The position numbers and the translations under genes were made by a program. From positions 434,001-498,000 of the forward strand of contig OZ247499.1 of NCBI GenBank assembly GCA_965233625.1: a stretch of 64,000 nucleotides of DNA, in the 5' to 3' direction. The notes beneath the pieces are model-generated. The model ran no database searches, had not been told where the DNA came from, and saw nothing but the letters and a program-made list of their open reading frames with translations. The DNA is from G965233625 sp965233625 (lineage in GTDB: Bacteria; Planctomycetota; Planctomycetia; Pirellulales; Pirellulaceae). Shown in pieces: positions 60,077 through 64,000 of the stretch (position 1 is the first letter of the stretch; each line of letters begins with the position of its first letter).

Positions 60077-61708
60077 CTAACGCTGATTGGCGGCTGGCGA
60101 GTTGGCTGCCATCAGCGCCCGGATCGTTTCCAGGCTGTCGGCGTCGGCAATCGCCAGATCATCGCGCCATCGGGTTATCCGCGGAAACCGCACGGCGACG
60201 CCCGATTTGTGTCGCGTAGATGGCTGGATGTTTTCAAACGCAAGTTCAAAGACCAGTTCTGGCGTAACGCTGCGCACCGGCCCGAACTTTTCGAGCGTAT
60301 TCTTCCGCACAAACTTATCGACCTTCCGGATCTCCGCGTCCGTTAAGCCTGAATACGCTTTGGCGAACGGCACCAGTTGTTCATCGTCCCAGACGGCAAA
60401 GGTGTAGTCGGTATACAAGCTTGCCCGGCGCCCGTGCCCGCGCTGTGCGTAGATGAGAACGGCATCCACGGTGTACGGTTCTATCTTCCATTTCCACCAG
60501 TCGCCGCGCGGCCGGCCGGTGCGGTACGGACCACTGCTCCGCTTGAGCATCAGCCCTTCGCTCTGATGACGGCGACACTGCGCTCGCAGGCCCGCTAGTT
60601 CGTCCCAGGTATTCGCGCTTAGTCGCTCGGAAACGCGAATTGCCTTGAACGCATCTGCCGGGCTGGAATCTGCGAGATCGTCAATCAGTTCCGCCAGCTT
60701 CGCACGGCGCCAGTCCTGTGCCTGTGTGCGAATATCCTCACCGTCCCATTCCAGAACATCAAAGGCGATGAACACCACGGGCACTTCTTTCAGCAACTTC
60801 TTGCCCAATGTCTTGCGGTTAATCCGCCGCTGCATTTCCGTGAACGGCAGAATGCCCTCTTCGTTGCACGCCACGATCTCGCCATCGAGCACAACGCCAT
60901 CGGGAAGTTGCTCCAGTACTGGCTGCAACTCCGGAAAACGGTCGGTCATCAGGTCTTCGCCCCGCGACCAGATGAAGAGTTGTCCCTCGCGTTTCAGCAC
61001 CTGAGCGCGGATGCCATCCCATTTCCATTCGGCATGCCAGTCGCCAGCGTCGCCCAGTGATTCTGGGTCCTTCTCCAGCGGGTGCGCCAGGTAAAACGGA
61101 TACGGCTGGCTCACCTGCGTATCTGTGGTGTCAGGGTCGAGCAGGCGGTTGAAGGCGGCCGCCGTTGGCTCCCAATGGCCCATCAAACGGTGCGATAAAA
61201 CTTCCGCCGCAATATCGCTATGTTGCGCCAGACCTTTCACCACCAGGTTGCGCGATACGCCCACTCGGAAAGCGCCCGTGATCAGCTTATGCAACACAAA
61301 CCGCTGCTGTTCTTCGAGCTGGTTCCAGTAAGAAATCATCGCTGCCCGCTGCTCTGCTTCATCCATCTTTTTCAATGGTTGCAGCCGATCCGTCACCCAC
61401 GCGTGCAGCGGCAGGTCCGAACTAGCGGCGGGCGGTGGAAGAATCAATGCCATCGTTTCGGCTAGGTCGCCGACAATTTCGTAACATTCTTCAAACATCC
61501 ACGACTCGATGCCGGCGACCTCCGCCGACCACGCTCTAAGATGCTTCAGCGGAATCAGCCGCTGCATTTTCTGACCACTCAGAAAGTGGATCGCCCAGGC
61601 AGCATCGGCGGGCGGCGCCTCGGCGAAGTACCTGGCGAGTGCGGCGACCTTCAACGTCGTGCGGGTCGTCTGATCCAGTGCGGTGTAAAGCTCTGTGAAG
61701 CGTTGCAT
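60077..61708 (-). CDS. ATP-dependent DNA ligase (LigB-type, damage-response cluster)
   Basis: 543 aa. N-terminal alpha-helical DNA-binding domain (~1-200), adenylation domain with motif I AEWKWDGIRAQ (nucleotidyl Lys), motif III SRGEDLMTDRFPEL, VVLDGEIVACNE, IV EGLMLKRSSGPYRTGRPRGD, V WWKWKIEP, and a C-terminal OB fold. ATP-dependent ligases of this size occur in ligase-associated repair loci, separate from the NAD-dependent replicative LigA. Its ATG shares one base with the TGA of the upstream exonuclease gene (TGATG), so translation is coupled. Confidence 0.94.
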   Translation of the reverse strand: MQRFTELYTALDQTTRTTLKVAALARYFAEAPPADAAWAIHFLSGQKMQRLIPLKHLRAWSAEVAGIESWMFEECYEIVGDLAETMALILPPPAASSDLPLHAWVTDRLQPLKKMDEAEQRAAMISYWNQLEEQQRFVLHKLITGAFRVGVSRNLVVKGLAQHSDIAAEVLSHRLMGHWEPTAAAFNRLLDPDTTDTQVSQPYPFYLAHPLEKDPESLGDAGDWHAEWKWDGIRAQVLKREGQLFIWSRGEDLMTDRFPELQPVLEQLPDGVVLDGEIVACNEEGILPFTEMQRRINRKTLGKKLLKEVPVVFIAFDVLEWDGEDIRTQAQDWRRAKLAELIDDLADSSPADAFKAIRVSERLSANTWDELAGLRAQCRRHQSEGLMLKRSSGPYRTGRPRGDWWKWKIEPYTVDAVLIYAQRGHGRRASLYTDYTFAVWDDEQLVPFAKAYSGLTDAEIRKVDKFVRKNTLEKFGPVRSVTPELVFELAFENIQPSTRHKSGVAVRFPRITRWRDDLAIADADSLETIRALMAANSPAANQR

Positions 61709-62742
61709 CAGCCGGCCGCCTCACTTTCCTGATTGGCGGTTACCGGTTCGTCGTCTTCCAGTTCACCGCGGAACTGCGTCTTCACCTCGCGGGCGTCGAG
61801 TCCTTGCTTTCGCAGATAGCTGACAACCTGGCGGGTGTAACCATGCGTGACCCAGACAGACTCGGCGCCGGTGGCGGCAATCGCCTCGTGCAGCCCCAGC
61901 CAGTCAACGTGGTCGGACATCACAAAACCACGGTCAACAACCCGCCGGCGCCGAACACCACGTACACGCATCCAGCCCGAAGCCATCGCCAGCGAAACAT
62001 CACCAAAACGTCGCAGCCACGTAGAGCCTCGCGCGCCCGGCGGCGCGACCAGCAGAGCCTGTGACCAGTCAAACTTTTTATCCACATGCATCACATTCTG
62101 AAGGGGCGGAAGATCCACCCCACACGCCTCGTAGGCGCGGCAGGACTTAAGAATCGCCCCGTGCCCGAAGATCGGCCCCAGGTCTGGATCAACACCAGAC
62201 AGCAGCCGTTGTGCCTTTCCTACCGAATAACCGAACAGCACGCTGGCTTTGCCGGCAGCCATATTATCCCGGCGCCACTGATCGATATCGGCGAAAACGT
62301 CAGCGGATGCTGGCCAACGGTAAACAGGCAATCCAAAAGTGGACTCGGTAATAAACGTATGGCACCGCACCGCTTCAAACGGTTGGCAAGTGGCATCTTC
62401 CTGCAGCTTGTAATCGCCCGAAACGACCAATACTTCATCGCGGTGTTCGATGCGGATCTGCGCCGAACCCGTCATGTGGCCAGCCGGGTGCAGCGAAACA
62501 CGCACGCCATTGATAAACACCGGCTCACCGAAGTTGACAAACTGAAACTCCGCCTTATCGCCCAGACGCATGCGGAAGATCGCTTCGCCGGTTCTGGCCG
62601 CCAGATACTTGTTACAGCCCCAGCGTGCATGATCGCTGTGGGCGTGCGTAATCACTGCGCGCGGCACGGGCCGCCACGGGTCAACGTAGAAGTCGCCCGC
62701 TTCACAGTACAATCCGCGCGGTGTTTCAGTGAGTAACGCCAT
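61708..62742 (-). CDS. Ligase-associated metallo-beta-lactamase-fold exonuclease
   Basis: 344 aa. MBL signature AVITHAHSDHARWGCNKY (HxHxDH, ~32-37), HPAGHMTGSAQIRIE, VLVVSGDYKLQED, FITESTFGLPVY, SVGKAQRLLSGV, MSDHVDWLGLHEAI. This beta-CASP-like family is encoded with the LigB-type ligase and Lhr in DNA damage-response clusters and is assigned as an exonuclease. Metal-dependent, cytoplasmic. 44 bp from the udgX gene. Confidence 0.92.
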   Translation of the reverse strand: MALLTETPRGLYCEAGDFYVDPWRPVPRAVITHAHSDHARWGCNKYLAARTGEAIFRMRLGDKAEFQFVNFGEPVFINGVRVSLHPAGHMTGSAQIRIEHRDEVLVVSGDYKLQEDATCQPFEAVRCHTFITESTFGLPVYRWPASADVFADIDQWRRDNMAAGKASVLFGYSVGKAQRLLSGVDPDLGPIFGHGAILKSCRAYEACGVDLPPLQNVMHVDKKFDWSQALLVAPPGARGSTWLRRFGDVSLAMASGWMRVRGVRRRRVVDRGFVMSDHVDWLGLHEAIAATGAESVWVTHGYTRQVVSYLRKQGLDAREVKTQFRGELEDDEPVTANQESEAAG

Positions 62743-62786
62743 CTTTCCTTATCGGGTAGCGAATCTTCCCGTTAGTTAAATCGAAT

Positions 62787-64000
62787 CTATTTCAACAGAC
62801 GCCACGCTGCGGCCAGATCCGCCGTCAGTTCTTTGCGTTTCCTGCTGGCAGCCACATCGCCCGATGCACGCAGAATGGCCGACGGATGCCAGGTGGCGAT
62901 CGTCTGCGGACAGTAATCACTGGGCAGCGTCTGACCGCGTTTCTCCGTCAGCCGGAAGCCAGGTCCGATCAGGGATTGCGCGGCCGTCGCCCCCAGACAC
63001 ACCAGCACGGAAGCCTGGGGCAACAGGCTCCACTCCGCATCAAACCAGGGCTTGCAACAACGTATCTCCCGCGCTCCAGGACGCCGGTGCAGCCGTTTCT
63101 TGCCACGCGGAGTCTGCACCGTTTCGTGCTTAAAGTGTTTCACCACATTGGTGGCATAAACACTTTCGCGTGCGATGCCTGCGGCACGTAATGCGGCGTC
63201 AAGTTCCCGCCCCGCAGGGCCAGTAAACGGGCGTCCGGCAAGATCTTCCTGATCGCCCGGCTGTTCCCCGACGAGCACCAGGCGGGCCGTTGCGGGTCCA
63301 TCGCCGGGGACGACCTGCGTTGCGTACTTGAAGAGATCGCATGCCGTGCACGCGGTCTGCAGTTCTGCGAGTGTCGCCAAGTCGGCGGGCGGTGCAGCTT
63401 GAGACTGGATCAGCTGCGCGGCTGTTGTCTGGTAACCTTCGCTGCGGCGGATCATCTCAGCAACCCGTGCGGGGGCGTCTTCCAGCAGTTGCGGGATTAG
63501 CTCGGTTTCGGGCAACGTCGGCCAGTGCCGCACCGGCATTTCGCTTTTCATCATTTCCACTTTGATGCGGGCGGGATTGAAGATATTGCCGTAGTACGTT
63601 TTCCAGAGTTTTTCCAGTTCGTCCTCGCCTGGTGCAGCGGAACGTGGCGCCCCGGGGCCGTAGTGCAGCGTTGAGCCATCCCACGCAACCGATTCATCCG
63701 GCGTCAGAATCGTCCAGTTCATGCCGCGGAAACGGCGTGAGAAGAACGGCGCCACCTTGCGGACAATCCGATGATCGGGCCGGTGCCAGGCGATAAAGTG
63801 CGATACATTTTCACGCTGCACTTCGCGGAAACGGACGAAAGCCTTCATCTTGTGCGCGTCGCGACGCACCTGTTTCTCCATCTGCATCAACCTAGCGACG
63901 TCGTCGTCCGTCACAATTTCCAGCAGGTGCGGCTCGTCATGCGTTAACCGCCACAACACCCGGTACAACAGGTGCCAGCGATCCGGCGCCCGATGATAGG
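62787..64000 (-). CDS. udgX: UdgX-type uracil-DNA glycosylase with DUF4130 N terminus (partial)
   Basis: 404 codons visible; the frame stays open to the right edge (upstream residues read RAPDRWHLLYRVLWRL), so the true start lies outside. N-terminal part (~1-190) is DUF4130-like (HKMKAFVRFREVQREN, FFSRRFRGMNWTILTPDES). The C-terminal part is UdgX: iron-sulfur cysteines CTACDLFKYATQ, GEQPGDQEDLAGRPFTGPAG, TNVVKHFKHE, and KKRLHRRPGAREIRCCKPW, including the His that in mycobacterial UdgX becomes covalently bound to uracil-DNA. It should bind or remove uracil in DNA. The usual radical-SAM partner is expected just beyond the window. Confidence 0.93.
   Translation of the reverse strand, partial: YHRAPDRWHLLYRVLWRLTHDEPHLLEIVTDDDVARLMQMEKQVRRDAHKMKAFVRFREVQRENVSHFIAWHRPDHRIVRKVAPFFSRRFRGMNWTILTPDESVAWDGSTLHYGPGAPRSAAPGEDELEKLWKTYYGNIFNPARIKVEMMKSEMPVRHWPTLPETELIPQLLEDAPARVAEMIRRSEGYQTTAAQLIQSQAAPPADLATLAELQTACTACDLFKYATQVVPGDGPATARLVLVGEQPGDQEDLAGRPFTGPAGRELDAALRAAGIARESVYATNVVKHFKHETVQTPRGKKRLHRRPGAREIRCCKPWFDAEWSLLPQASVLVCLGATAAQSLIGPGFRLTEKRGQTLPSDYCPQTIATWHPSAILRASGDVAASRKRKELTADLAAAWRLLK

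Overview
The window reads as chromosomal DNA of a planctomycete (Planctomycetota). The evidence is the gene content: DUF1549/DUF1553 surface proteins, PVC-type haem-binding dehydrogenases, DUF1598, DUF1080, DUF1573, an NPYQSP-type small membrane protein, sulfatase, WD40/cytochrome and VCBS proteins, and a beta-RFAP synthase for tetrahydromethanopterin. Order and genus cannot be fixed from the sequence alone. I see no rRNA, tRNA, CRISPR array, transposase or prophage gene. The window looks like stable core and accessory chromosome. Several genes start at GTG or TTG behind a good Shine-Dalgarno (SD) sequence.

Layout. 1-5.1 kb: a divergent pair, a GAF-GAF-HlyD adaptor (cut by the left edge, minus strand) and a TolC-type lipoprotein with a long proline-rich tail. 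5.1-7.3 kb: D-threonine aldolase/D-serine dehydratase-like enzyme and beta-RFAP synthase. 7.5-17.6 kb: a mixture of DUF1598 protein, SET-domain protein, PurC, a DUF11-repeat lipoprotein, an ICMT-like membrane protein, App1 phosphatase, a lone CheY-like receiver, DUF1080, VanZ-like and NadD. 17.7-23.7 kb, all minus: GYF_2 membrane protein, NPYQSP protein, macro domain, GH63-like glucosidase and a TPR protein with an NPF-repeat tail. 23.8-34.3 kb: PVC-type haem dehydrogenase, PurN, a sigma factor / 33-codon ORF / GAF regulator trio, RNase D, sulfatase, RbfA. 34.6-39.4 kb: dicluster ferredoxin, PIG-L deacetylase, an RNA-repair operon (RNA ligase, HD-Pnk, Pth2) and a zinc alcohol dehydrogenase. 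39.5-42.4 kb: DUF1573 protein plus tetrahaem cytochrome/UshA-like lipoprotein. 42.5-50.9 kb, minus: a three-gene planctomycete operon (DUF1549/DUF1553, pre-peptidase-domain protein, WD40/cytochrome/coiled-coil protein). 51.4-56.5 kb: a thioredoxin-like protein lacking its cysteines and a VCBS-sialidase fusion. 56.5-64 kb, minus: the ligase-associated DNA damage response cluster (UdgX, exonuclease, LigB-type ligase, Lhr helicase, PdeM, DUF3253).

The strongest candidates for an under-described system are two. First, the RNA ligase/HD-Pnk/Pth2 operon at 36.0-38.3 kb, which couples RNA end healing and sealing to peptidyl-tRNA hydrolysis. Second, the tightly packed sigma factor, 33-codon ORF and GAF-domain regulator at 27.6-31.0 kb, where the regulator has an anti-sigma-like N terminus and a kinase-like but degenerate C terminus. 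The right-hand DNA repair cluster is known as a set, but the adjoining UdgX and DUF3253 genes make it worth a look. Promoters and operators are pattern matches only. All functional statements rest on motif recognition, not on a database search.
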